Counted from the stretch's first letter, positions 7,460-14,160 are shown. The stretch is DNA of 14,377 bases from Planctomycetaceae bacterium (GCA_947474205.1 CANJIC010000025.1:1-14377), one strand, 5' to 3'. The notes: generated from the letters alone by a model not told the origin. Numbers and translations are program-made.

Positions 7460-7786
7460 ATGGCAAGCGCAAACACACTCGAATTCACAGACGCTAATTT
7501 TGACGCCGAAGTTTTAAAGAGCACCGTTCCCGTTCTCGTGGACTTCTGGGCCGAGTGGTGCCAACCTTGTCGCATGCTTGGTCCAACCATCGATCAACTT
7601 GCCGAAGAGACCAAAGGCAAACTGAAAGTTGGCAAGGTTGACATTGATCATCATCGCAACATCGCCATGCAGTACGGCATTCAAAGTATTCCAACGGTTT
7701 TTCTTTTCAAGCAAGGCCAGATCGTGAAAAAGTGGAATGGTTTGGTTTCAAAAGCGGCTTTGACCGAAGCGATCAACGCGATTTAA
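7460..7786 (+). CDS. trxA: Thioredoxin with a WCQPC active site
   Basis: The protein has 108 residues, the usual length of a one-domain thioredoxin, and no signal peptide, so it is cytoplasmic. The fold is complete: VDFWAEWCQPCRMLGP carries the redox pair Cys34 and Cys37, Asp28 is the buried acid, and SIPT (around residues 74-77) supplies the cis-proline loop. It reduces protein disulfides such as those of ribonucleotide reductase or peroxiredoxins and is itself recharged by thioredoxin reductase, which is not in the window. The residue between the cysteines is Gln in place of the usual Gly (WCGPC), a change expected to affect redox potential or partner choice. The start is set by a good ribosome binding site. 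It lies 84 bases after folP on the same strand and may share its transcript. Confidence 0.95.
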   Translation: MASANTLEFTDANFDAEVLKSTVPVLVDFWAEWCQPCRMLGPTIDQLAEETKGKLKVGKVDIDHHRNIAMQYGIQSIPTVFLFKQGQIVKKWNGLVSKAALTEAINAI

Positions 7787-7834
7787 TCCGCGACGAACTT
7801 GGTTTGAATTGAATTTTTTGCATTGCGCCATTCA

Positions 7835-7855
7835 CGCGTCTGTCGCCAAGACGCG
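7835..7855 (+). repeat. GC-rich inverted repeat downstream of the thioredoxin gene
   Basis: CGCGTCT (7835-7841) and AGACGCG (7849-7855) form a perfect 7-bp stem with a 7-base loop. It lies 49 bases after the thioredoxin stop. What follows is GGCAAAAA, not a T-tract, so it is not a standard intrinsic terminator; it could stabilise or mark the 3' end of the mRNA. The rest of the 163-base gap before the tRNA shows only a weak -10-like GCTACACT (7875-7882). Confidence 0.4.
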
Positions 7856-7949
7856 GGCAAAAATGATCGCTTTCGCTACACTGCTCAACCTTGAAGTTGG
7901 CCTTGTCATTGCCAATGAATTGCGTTTGGTTGGAACATATTTGGTTTTT

Positions 7950-8022
7950 GGGCCTGTAGCTCATTTGGTAGAGCGCTTCCATGGCATGGAAGAGGCGGTC
8001 GGTTCGATCCCGATCAGGTCCA
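7950..8022 (+). tRNA. tRNA-Ala, anticodon GGC
   Basis: A full 73-base cloverleaf can be folded. The acceptor stem is GGGCCTG (7950-7956) with CAGGTCC (8015-8021). The D stem is GCTC/GAGC, and the anticodon stem CTTCC/GGAAG (7976-7980 and 7988-7992) encloses the loop ATGGCAT. The T arm is GTCGG-TTCGATC-CCGAT (7998-8014) and the discriminator is A8022. Anticodon GGC (7983-7985) reads GCC/GCU alanine codons. The acceptor stem holds the G3:U70 wobble that alanyl-tRNA synthetase recognises, which independently supports alanine identity. The 3' CCA is not encoded (CTA follows), so it must be added by CCA-adding enzyme. Confidence 0.97.
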
Positions 8023-8030
8023 CTACAACA

Positions 8031-8067
8031 CCCCGTCTTCGTTGCGCTCAACGACGGCGGGGTTTTT
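8031..8067 (+). terminator. Intrinsic terminator after tRNA-Ala
   Basis: Bases 8031-8044 pair with 8049-8062 around the loop CGCT, a stem of 14 positions with one T-C mismatch and one G-T pair and a CCCC/GGGG base. It is followed at once by five T residues (8063-8067). This is the only textbook intrinsic terminator in the window. Confidence 0.93.
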
Positions 8068-8090
8068 CTTTCATTCATCACATTCATTCA

Positions 8091-8119
8091 TTGGAGTTGA
8101 ACAATTTCCCCAATATGAT
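8091..8119 (+). promoter_or_regulatory. Candidate sigma70-type promoter for the phosphodiesterase gene
   Basis: TTGGAG (8091-8096) and TATGAT (8114-8119) are 17 bases apart; the -10 box matches at 5 of 6 positions. It lies just after the tRNA terminator and leaves a leader of about 45 bases before ATG 8170. That leader has no clear ribosome binding site. Confidence 0.4.
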
Positions 8120-8169
8120 CTTTACAAGATTGATTTAAGTTTACGTTTCAAATTTTCCAAAAAGTCATC

Positions 8170-9309
8170 ATGACACCAAGGCACATAAAAATTTCCATGC
8201 GTTCGTTGTCGCTCCTCGCAAGCGCCACGATTGCAGTTGCGGCAATATTTTTATTTTCTGCGTTCACTCAATCACCCGCCACAACCGCGACACGCACGTC
8301 CGCTGAAACCGCCATTGACCACGTGATTTTAATTTCCGTGGACGGCCTTCGCCCGGAGGCCATCTTGCGGCCACTTGTCGATCAACATCCCGCCATGAAG
8401 CAACTCACGCAAGGCGCGTGGACCGCGCAGGCCCGCTGTGATCCTGATATTTCAGTCACGCTTCCAAATCATATTGACATGATCACTGCACGACTTGTCG
8501 CGGGCGAGAACGGTCATGGCTGGGTCGACAATGTCGATCCGCCTTCGCGCACAATGGGCGGCACTTTGCATTTGAAGCCGCGCCACTATATTTCCAGCGT
8601 ATTTGATGTCGCACACGATGAGGGATTGCAAACCGCATTGGTCGTTGGCAAGTGGAAATTTGTCTTGTTCGAGCAAAGTTACGGCGAGGACGCCGGCGGT
8701 CCAGATGATGTCGCCCCCAATTACGGCAAAGATAAAATCGATTGCTTTGTGTGCTCTCCCAATTCAATGGACCAAGTGCAGCAACTTACCGCATTTATTC
8801 AAGGCGCCAGCGATCGCCAGAAAAAAACATTTACGTTTCTTCATTTGGCGCTGCCTGATTTTGTCGGACATGCTTCTGGCTGGGACTTGTCCGATGGCTC
8901 CGCGTATCGCCAAGCGTTGCTCGACATTGATGCCTCGCTTGGATTCATTTTGTCCAAGATCAACAACTCACCGACTCTCAAAGACCGCGTCGCCATTGTG
9001 TTAACCGCCGATCATGGTGGTGGAGTTCCGTTGATCAGTCACCGTGACCCAGAGGCGCCGGTGAATTTCACAATTCCATTCTTGGTATGGACCGGCGTGC
9101 ATCAAACCCAAGTTGATTTGTACGCCATCAATGCCAACACGCGGCATTGTCCCGCGGCCAACGAGCGCTTCACCGCCAATCAACTTCCGCCCATTCGCAA
9201 CTCCGATGCCAGCAACACATGCCTCATGTTGCTTGGATTGCCCGCCATTCCTGGCAGCACCGTCAACGCTAGGCAAGATTTGCAAATGACTTCTGCGCCG
9301 CAAAAATAA
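8170..9309 (+). CDS. Exported NPP/alkaline phosphatase-superfamily phosphodiesterase
   Basis: The 379-residue protein starts with a basic stretch and one hydrophobic segment (about 13-33), so it is either secreted or anchored in the membrane with the enzyme outside. The catalytic domain has the metal site of the nucleotide pyrophosphatase/phosphodiesterase branch of the alkaline phosphatase superfamily: Asp58 in ISVDGLRP, nucleophile Thr97 in SVTLPNH, Asp230 and His234 in LPDFVGH, Asp281 and His282 in TADHGGG, and His291 in SHRDPE. All expected zinc ligands are present, so it should be active. Such enzymes cleave phosphodiester or phosphomonoester bonds, and the substrate cannot be read from sequence. 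The C-terminal part (IPFLVW, DLYAIN, PIRNSD, MLLGLP) matches a bacterial subgroup of this family. ATG 8170 is used; Met10 is an alternative that leaves the hydrophobic segment intact. It is probably transcribed alone. Confidence 0.9.
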   Translation: MTPRHIKISMRSLSLLASATIAVAAIFLFSAFTQSPATTATRTSAETAIDHVILISVDGLRPEAILRPLVDQHPAMKQLTQGAWTAQARCDPDISVTLPNHIDMITARLVAGENGHGWVDNVDPPSRTMGGTLHLKPRHYISSVFDVAHDEGLQTALVVGKWKFVLFEQSYGEDAGGPDDVAPNYGKDKIDCFVCSPNSMDQVQQLTAFIQGASDRQKKTFTFLHLALPDFVGHASGWDLSDGSAYRQALLDIDASLGFILSKINNSPTLKDRVAIVLTADHGGGVPLISHRDPEAPVNFTIPFLVWTGVHQTQVDLYAINANTRHCPAANERFTANQLPPIRNSDASNTCLMLLGLPAIPGSTVNARQDLQMTSAPQK

Positions 9310-9379
9310 TCGCGCGCGCCACAAATGCAAGAACACATTATTTTTCGCAAGCGTGTTTCGATTTAAAATGCAAATCGTG

Positions 9380-9385
9380 TAGGCT
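9380..9385 (+). promoter_or_regulatory. -10-like hexamer TAGGCT of the HD-GYP gene
   Basis: TAGGCT is followed by six bases (CACTTC) and ATG 9392, the same spacing as at three other genes in the window, pointing to a leaderless mRNA. A second AT-rich stretch, TTTAAAAT (9362-9369), lies upstream and is an alternative -10. No ribosome binding site is visible. Confidence 0.4.
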
Positions 9386-9391
9386 CACTTC

Positions 9392-10945
9392 ATGGTTGAT
9401 TTCTGGCTCATTTCCCCGCCTGGCAATAAGGATGTCAAGTTTCAACTTGCTCCGCCTGGACCAATTTCAATTGGCCGCGAAACCAGTTGCGGCATTGTCT
9501 TGGCAGATCGCGCGGTGAGTCGTCAGCATGCCACTTTCTCGTGGACTGCGCCAACGACTCAAGAGCCTGGAAGTTGGCGCATTGAGGATTTGGATAGTTC
9601 GGGTGGCACATTTGTCAATGGAATGCGCTTGTCGTCTGGTAAAACTCTTCCATTGCAGGACGGCGATCAAATTCAAATCGCGCTGTGGAACTTTGATGTG
9701 ATTGATCAGCAATCATCCAACAACAACGCGCGCACGATTGTGATGTCGGGTGCCGAAGAACAACAGCAAGACGGAACCAAAATTGAGCGCGTCACTATTT
9801 CCGCGCCCGCGACATTCGCGCAAAATCAACTTGTGTTGCTTCTTGAGTCGAGCGATGCCATTCATGTAGCCAAGGACGAATCGTCGGTCTATAAAGCATT
9901 GGTGAATGCCGTTTCCAAATCCACTCGCTTTGAGAATGTCGCGTTTGTACGCAGCAAGGGTCAGGGCGAGGCGGTGGATGTGCTTGCGCAAGTTGGAAAC
10001 ATTCAAGATCCAAGCGGCAAAACCCGCATGAGCCGCACCATGTTGCGCCAAGCCCGCGAAGGTCCAGTTGTTGCTAAAGCTAACGCCACCGGCGGTGGCA
10101 TTGCCATGAGTTTGCAGGGCATGGATGTTCGACGCGCTATTTGTATTCCAGTTGAATTCGCCGGCACGCTGTTTGGCTTTCTGTATTTGGATGATTCGCA
10201 GCAACGCGATGACGCCATGCTTGCCGAAATCGCAAGCGTGGCTGGCGTCGTGGCGCGCACGGCCGCGCAAAGTCTGGGCAATCAGCAACACGTGCGCATG
10301 GAGCAGCGTCTTGAAAGGGAGCAGCAGCGTCTTGAAAGGGAGCAGCAACGTATGTTTGAGGGCCTGATAAACTCACTCATTCTCACTATTGACGCCAAGG
10401 ATCCTTACACGCGTGGGCATTCCGAACGTGTCTCAACATATGCAAAAATGTTGGCGGAGGCCGCCAACCTAGGTCCTGAAATTATTGAACAAGCGTCCCG
10501 GTGCGGCAAGGTGCATGACATTGGAAAGATCAACGTTCCGGGGGATATTCTGCGAAAACCCGCCCGCCTGACCGATGAAGAGTTCGCGCAAATCACGGTG
10601 CATCCAGAAGTAAGTTATAAAATTCTGTACCCGATTCCACAAATGCGCGACGTGCTGCCTGGCGTTCTTGAGCATCATGAAAAGTGGGACGGTTCTGGCT
10701 ATCCCAATAAATTGGTTGGTGAAAAAATTTCAGTCCTTGGAAGAATTATTTGCATTGCGGATTGCTTTGACGCAATGACCACCACTCGCTCCTATCGACC
10801 GGCTCGTGAAGTTGGCGAAGTCTTGGTTGAAATTGAAAAGTGTCTTGGCAAACACTTTGATCCAAAGTTGGGAAAAATTTTCGTGTCCATTCCGCGCGCG
10901 AAATTGGAAGAGCATGTCCCCAAAAATGCGCCGTCAACGGCGTAA
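9392..10945 (+). CDS. FHA-GAF-HD-GYP signalling protein, probable cyclic-di-GMP phosphodiesterase
   Basis: The 517 residues form three parts. Residues ~5-104 are an FHA domain (Gly28-Arg29, SRQH 43-46, NG 76-77), which binds phosphothreonine peptides. Residues ~145-295 look like a GAF sensor domain, with the typical CIPVEFAGTLFGFLYLDD (251-268). Residues ~298-325 are a charged coiled coil containing QRLEREQ twice. Residues ~326-500 are an HD-GYP domain with intact motifs: GHSERV (342-347), CGKVHDIGK (371-379), His404, EHHEKWDGSGYP (427-438) and ADCFDAM (456-462). HD-GYP enzymes hydrolyse cyclic di-GMP to pGpG or GMP, so a cytoplasmic switch joining Ser/Thr kinase signals and a small-molecule sensor to second-messenger breakdown is likely. 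No membrane segment or receiver domain is present, and no kinase or diguanylate cyclase lies nearby. The GAF call rests on overall pattern; the FHA and HD-GYP calls are firm. Confidence 0.93.
   Translation: MVDFWLISPPGNKDVKFQLAPPGPISIGRETSCGIVLADRAVSRQHATFSWTAPTTQEPGSWRIEDLDSSGGTFVNGMRLSSGKTLPLQDGDQIQIALWNFDVIDQQSSNNNARTIVMSGAEEQQQDGTKIERVTISAPATFAQNQLVLLLESSDAIHVAKDESSVYKALVNAVSKSTRFENVAFVRSKGQGEAVDVLAQVGNIQDPSGKTRMSRTMLRQAREGPVVAKANATGGGIAMSLQGMDVRRAICIPVEFAGTLFGFLYLDDSQQRDDAMLAEIASVAGVVARTAAQSLGNQQHVRMEQRLEREQQRLEREQQRMFEGLINSLILTIDAKDPYTRGHSERVSTYAKMLAEAANLGPEIIEQASRCGKVHDIGKINVPGDILRKPARLTDEEFAQITVHPEVSYKILYPIPQMRDVLPGVLEHHEKWDGSGYPNKLVGEKISVLGRIICIADCFDAMTTTRSYRPAREVGEVLVEIEKCLGKHFDPKLGKIFVSIPRAKLEEHVPKNAPSTA
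10304..10345 (+). repeat. Exact 21-bp tandem duplication in the HD-GYP gene
   Basis: Bases 10304-10324 are repeated without change at 10325-10345. Each copy is in frame and encodes QRLEREQ, one coiled-coil heptad, in the linker before the HD-GYP domain (residues 305-318). The identity at third codon positions indicates a recent duplication. Confidence 0.97.
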
Positions 10946-11021
10946 ATAAACGTTCCATAGGTTGGTGCGCGCCCGATCCTGCGGGAACAACCACATTTCA
11001 TCCCCGCGTGAAATAGCAGGC

Positions 11022-11027
11022 TACAGT
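11022..11027 (+). promoter_or_regulatory. -10-like hexamer TACAGT before the sugar dehydrogenase gene
   Basis: GCTACAGT ends 9 bases before ATG 11037 and 2 bases before an out-of-frame ATG at 11030. If used it would give a nearly leaderless mRNA. It is weaker evidence than the cases with exact 6-base spacing. Confidence 0.3.
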
Positions 11028-11036
11028 TCATGCCTC

Positions 11037-12371
11037 ATGCCACACCACGCACCAAAGTCATTGTTCGCCAGCACGCTGACACACGCAACCTTGCGCCGCC
11101 ACTCTGTTGTGGCGCGTGTGATTTGTTTTGTGCTTTACCTATGTATGGCAACGGCGCATGCTCAAGCTAGTGCCGCGCAACAACCGCCCGCATCCGTGGC
11201 GCCAACTTCCGCCGCGCCCGCAACCGTTGTCCAACATTCTGAACACCAGCAAGATTCCGATCGCGTTCCTGAAATTAAACTGGTTCGTATATTTCCCAAT
11301 GTTGAATTGCGTCGGCCAGTGCAAGTTGTTCAAGCGCCCGGCGAACCAAACAATGTCTATGTGGTGGAACAAGCGGGTCGCATTCTTCGCCTGGACCAAA
11401 ATAATGATCAAGTGAAATCAGGCGCGGTGTTTCTTGACATGCGCAAAAGTGTCAACAGCAAGAACAACGAAGAAGGCTTGCTGTCCATTTGCTTTGATCC
11501 CAAATACGCCGACAACGGATTTGTCTACTTGTATTACAGCGCCGAGAAACCGCGCCGCTCTATCTTGAGCCAGTTTCACGTGAGCGATGACCGCAAGACC
11601 ATCAACACCGACAGCGAGAAAAAAATTCTGGAAGTTGAACAGCCTTATTCAAATCACAACGGCGGCACCGTTCTTTTTGGTCCTGACGGAATGTTGTATC
11701 TCAGCCTGGGCGATGGCGGCGCCGCCAACGATCCGCATGGTCATGGACAAAATCTGGCCACGCTTCTTGCCTCCATCATCCGCATTGATGTCAGCCAGGT
11801 CACCAAGAATTCTCCCTACACCATTCCATCGGACAATCCATTTGTCTCAACCAAGGGCGCGCGCAAGGAAATTTGGGCATACGGACTTCGCAATGTGTGG
11901 CGCATGAGTTTCGATCGCGAAACAAAATTGCTGTGGGCCGGCGATGTCGGCCAAGATCAATTTGAGGAAGTGGATGTCATTGTCAAAGGCGGCAATTACG
12001 GTTGGAACATGCGCGAAGGCTTGCACGCATTTTCCTCCGGGCAGAAAGGCGAATTTGGCGACGCGTATATCAATCCTGTGTTTGAGTATTCACACAACGA
12101 TGGCGTCAGCGTGACCGGCGGCTATGTCTATCGTGGCGACAAATATCCTGAATTGAAAGGCATTTATTTTTTCGCCGACTACGGCTACGGAATTATCTGG
12201 GGCGCGCGCTGTCAAGGCTTGAAACTTGGCGAGCCTAGAAAATTAATTCATCGAAGCGCAAATCTGTGGAGCAGCTTTGGCGAAATGCTCAACGGCGAAC
12301 TTGTTCTGTGCTCATTTGACGGCGGCGAACGCGGCCCCGGCTCGCTGTGGAAAATTCAAGGCGTGAATTAA
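11037..12371 (+). CDS. Exported PQQ-dependent sugar dehydrogenase (GSDH family)
   Basis: From ATG 11037 the protein has 444 residues. An N-terminal export signal has a long basic lead and a hydrophobic core around residues 24-37, with likely cleavage near AHAQA, followed by a Pro/Ala-rich linker to about residue 75. The rest is a six-bladed beta-propeller of the soluble glucose/aldose dehydrogenase type: GLLSICFDPKY (147-157), NHNGGTVLFGPDG (206-218), YGLRNVW (282-288), GDVGQDQFEEVD (302-313) and GGNYGWNMREG (318-328). By alignment from memory with the Acinetobacter enzyme, His207 is the probable catalytic base and Arg285-Asn286 contact PQQ. The family oxidises aldoses in the periplasm with pyrroloquinoline quinone and calcium; some members use other substrates. 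No PQQ synthesis genes are in the window. The frame is open upstream to a TTG at 10962, but that extension lacks sense. The stop shares TTAA with the convergent lipoprotein gene. Confidence 0.9.
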   Translation: MPHHAPKSLFASTLTHATLRRHSVVARVICFVLYLCMATAHAQASAAQQPPASVAPTSAAPATVVQHSEHQQDSDRVPEIKLVRIFPNVELRRPVQVVQAPGEPNNVYVVEQAGRILRLDQNNDQVKSGAVFLDMRKSVNSKNNEEGLLSICFDPKYADNGFVYLYYSAEKPRRSILSQFHVSDDRKTINTDSEKKILEVEQPYSNHNGGTVLFGPDGMLYLSLGDGGAANDPHGHGQNLATLLASIIRIDVSQVTKNSPYTIPSDNPFVSTKGARKEIWAYGLRNVWRMSFDRETKLLWAGDVGQDQFEEVDVIVKGGNYGWNMREGLHAFSSGQKGEFGDAYINPVFEYSHNDGVSVTGGYVYRGDKYPELKGIYFFADYGYGIIWGARCQGLKLGEPRKLIHRSANLWSSFGEMLNGELVLCSFDGGERGPGSLWKIQGVN

Positions 12372-12637
12372 CCGCCAATGTAGCCCGGCGAATTCCACCA
12401 AGGCTCGCTCATCTCTGGATAGTTGCCTTGATCGACATTCGGGTCTTCATTGTCGCCATCATCCAAGTCGTAGTACGTCACGGGTTGTCCACCTCTATCC
12501 ATTTGTTGCGTTTGATATTGAGTTGGCGACTTGTCGCCTTGCCATAGCGACGGCTGGCTTTGGCATGCGCCTATCAGCAAAGTCGCACAGGTCAAAATCA
12601 ATGGGCATACGCGTGATGAAATGCTGGACATGCGCAT
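12368..12637 (-). CDS. Small acidic lipoprotein of unknown function
   Basis: From ATG 12635-12637 the product has 89 residues: a signal peptide with a lipobox (LIGAC, lipid-modified Cys25), then about 64 mostly polar residues rich in Gln, Asp, Pro and Tyr, including DLDDGDNEDPN and a C-terminal WWNSPGYIGG. No globular domain is apparent. It is probably a membrane-anchored tail or surface protein. Met3 is a possible alternative start. Its ATG overlaps the TAA of the preceding gene by one base (TAATG), so the two are almost certainly translated from one mRNA, and a shared role in the envelope is likely. The frame extends upstream inside the neighbour, but only this start gives a proper signal peptide. 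Confidence 0.75.
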   Translation of the reverse strand: MRMSSISSRVCPLILTCATLLIGACQSQPSLWQGDKSPTQYQTQQMDRGGQPVTYYDLDDGDNEDPNVDQGNYPEMSEPWWNSPGYIGG

Positions 12638-13335
12638 TACTCTAACACCTGCGCGATCGGACAGGTGCCCGTTGGCGCGGCTGTTCGCGCCACGCCCGGC
12701 GCCCAACTTGTGGCCTGCACATTGTCACCATCACGCACAAGCATCATGTACCACCCATCGCTGAAATAAATCGCAATGCCATCTTGCTGCTTCTGCCAGC
12801 AACCGGTGTTTATGGCGTCAATGCTTTTCATAGCGGCACCATTGCTTTGCAAACAAATATAAAATGACTGATTGTTGTACGCGGGGTCGGCGCTTCGCGT
12901 TTTCCACACGCCAGCCCATTGCGCGGAGTAGTTTAAAACTTTCACAGCTTGACCAAATGAAGTTGGCGGCCCTTGTCGATTGGCCCGCGGCGCGTAGGAA
13001 TATTTCTCAAACCCAATGTGACCCAACTGAATCACATCCAGCCAACCGTCGGTCCAATTCATCACCAACACGCCTTCATCAATTTTCCAAGTTCCATGTT
13101 CACCCTTGGCGCTGTCCGCGCCCTTGCACCAATTGCTAATGGCCACGCCATCATTGAGCAAATTCACATTAAACAAGCCATTTTCACTGTCGGTCAGGGC
13201 CCACGTGCCTTCGGCCACATCGCGCGTAATTTCCGTGGCAATGGTTCCACTTGCGGGACGCGGCGAAGCGCAGGCGCCACAGAAAATTCCAATCACAGAT
13301 AAAGAAATCAAGGCAAAGTATTTCATAAGGCTCAT
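12637..13335 (-). CDS. Exported protein with two copies of an unknown beta-rich domain
   Basis: ATG 13333-13335 is chosen because GGAG lies 5 bases upstream and a signal peptide begins there; the frame itself is open to 13479. The 232-residue product has a hydrophobic core at 4-19 ending in CGAC, so it is either a lipoprotein (Cys22, imperfect lipobox) or cut after ACA. The mature part is an internal duplication: residues ~43-134 and ~142-231 share G-x-W near the start, F-x-x-x-L-x-x-x-G, a second G-x-W, an aliphatic strand ending in DGW (TDGW 95-98, SDGW 192-195), A/W-A-P near the end, and a final V-L. Each unit is about 90 residues and probably a small beta-barrel or sandwich, perhaps lipocalin-like. 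I recognise no named family and no catalytic residues. It is coupled to the lipoprotein downstream and lies 85 bases after the metallophosphoesterase gene on the same strand. Confidence 0.8.
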   Translation of the reverse strand: MSLMKYFALISLSVIGIFCGACASPRPASGTIATEITRDVAEGTWALTDSENGLFNVNLLNDGVAISNWCKGADSAKGEHGTWKIDEGVLVMNWTDGWLDVIQLGHIGFEKYSYAPRANRQGPPTSFGQAVKVLNYSAQWAGVWKTRSADPAYNNQSFYICLQSNGAAMKSIDAINTGCWQKQQDGIAIYFSDGWYMMLVRDGDNVQATSWAPGVARTAAPTGTCPIAQVLE

Positions 13336-13340
13336 GGTAG

Positions 13341-13344
13341 CTCC
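13341..13344 (-). promoter_or_regulatory. Ribosome binding site GGAG of the duplicated-domain protein gene
   Basis: On the minus strand GGAG ends 5 bases before ATG 13335. It decides the start against the longer frame reaching 13479, which would overlap the preceding gene. Confidence 0.65.
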
Positions 13345-13420
13345 ATTGTGTATGTGTTCAACAAACAAGTTCGCGTTGAACATTTCAAGGCGTTCTTCTA
13401 TCGGCGGATATATCGCTTTG

Positions 13421-14029
13421 TCATGTGGGCAAATCCGCCGCAACATCGTGCCGCATGTCTTGCCGTCGCACCCAGCCACCGGGCGGCGTCACTGGCCGCG
13501 CCGCCAACACATCAAGCGCGTGTGAAAGTCGAACCGGTGAATAATTCCAACTGTCAACGCCCACATCCATGCCGCGTCCCACTTCTTGCAAGGCGCCGTG
13601 CGTGTGTCCATACAAATGCATGGAGCCACTCAATTGCCCCCGCCAAGCCCGCAGCGGATAGTGGCAAAGCACAACGCGTTCGCCACCGTTCTCTCGTCGA
13701 AATGTTGCTTGGTTTTTCACTGATTCAAACAGCGCCTCAAACTTGGCAACCTTCGGATCATGGTTGCCCCGAATAAGCCGAATGTTCTTACAAAGAATTT
13801 TATTTCGAATATCCACCGCGTGTGCAACTTGCGTATCGCGCCCTTCCTCAAATGGTCCGCAAAAGTCGCCAATATGAATCAGCATATCTCGCTTCTTCAC
13901 CACGCGGTTGATCGCATCTAGCAATGCGCCATCCATGCTGGCGACATCCGTGAAGGGTCGTTCAAACAGGGAGATTGCTTTGGCTTCACCAAAGTGCGTG
14001 TCGCCCGAAATCCACTGGGTGCTTGCCAT
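13421..14029 (-). CDS. Calcineurin-like metallophosphoesterase
   Basis: The 202-residue protein carries all five motifs of an active dimetal phosphoesterase: GDTHFG (Asp10, His12), IGDFCG (Asp55), RGNHD (Asn89, His90), CHYP (His123) and GHTHG (His142, His144). Its small size and order resemble the COG4186-type predicted phosphoesterases, whose physiological substrates are mostly unknown; phosphomonoesters, phosphodiesters and nucleotides are all possible. There is no signal peptide, so it is cytoplasmic. After residue ~178 an extra tail of about 24 residues follows the fold. ATG 14027-14029 begins right at the first beta strand, as expected, and a TAGCCT hexamer lies 6 bases upstream with no ribosome binding site. 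It is the first gene of a minus-strand run and is divergent from pyrB. Unlike the PPP-like protein at 560-2371, no key residue is missing. Confidence 0.92.
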   Translation of the reverse strand: MASTQWISGDTHFGEAKAISLFERPFTDVASMDGALLDAINRVVKKRDMLIHIGDFCGPFEEGRDTQVAHAVDIRNKILCKNIRLIRGNHDPKVAKFEALFESVKNQATFRRENGGERVVLCHYPLRAWRGQLSGSMHLYGHTHGALQEVGRGMDVGVDSWNYSPVRLSHALDVLAARPVTPPGGWVRRQDMRHDVAADLPT

Positions 14030-14035
14030 GAAACA

Positions 14036-14041
14036 AGGCTA
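14036..14041 (-). promoter_or_regulatory. -10-like hexamer TAGCCT of the metallophosphoesterase gene
   Basis: On the minus strand GCTAGCCT is followed by TGTTTC and the ATG at 14029, exactly 6 bases between hexamer and start codon. This is the same arrangement as at the genes starting at 2371, 4389 and 9392. Confidence 0.4.
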
Positions 14042-14086
14042 GCGCAACGCCACGCGTGAGCAAACCAATCCACACGAACGCTTCGC

Positions 14087-14110
14087 GCCGCATTTCAGTT
14101 TCAATGCGGC
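14087..14110. repeat. Perfect 8-bp inverted repeat between divergent promoters
   Basis: GCCGCATT (14087-14094) and AATGCGGC (14103-14110) flank the 8-base spacer TCAGTTTC. It lies in the 145-base gap between the metallophosphoesterase gene and pyrB, about 65-88 bases upstream of the pyrB start. CGCTTCG also occurs on both sides (14079-14085 and 14123-14129). A dyad in this position could be an operator, but no known regulator motif is recognised. Confidence 0.5.
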
Positions 14111-14160
14111 ACATACTCATGTCGCTTCGGCATGCAAAATCAATATGGTGGCTAATTCGC

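Noticed and set aside
7773..8087. A 104-codon minus-strand open frame over the same area
   Set aside because: It contains the antisense of the tRNA (GPDRDRTDRLF), a well-known false protein, and has no start signal.
7809..8138. A 109-codon plus-strand open frame across the tRNA
   Set aside because: Its middle is the translated tRNA-Ala (the typical GPVAHLVERFHGM artefact) and it runs through the terminator.
10962..11036. TTG start adding 25 residues to the sugar dehydrogenase
   Set aside because: The added residues precede an already long signal region, and a -10-like element lies at 11022.
13336..13479. 48-residue extension of the duplicated-domain protein
   Set aside because: It overlaps the metallophosphoesterase gene and lies ahead of a good ribosome binding site and signal peptide.
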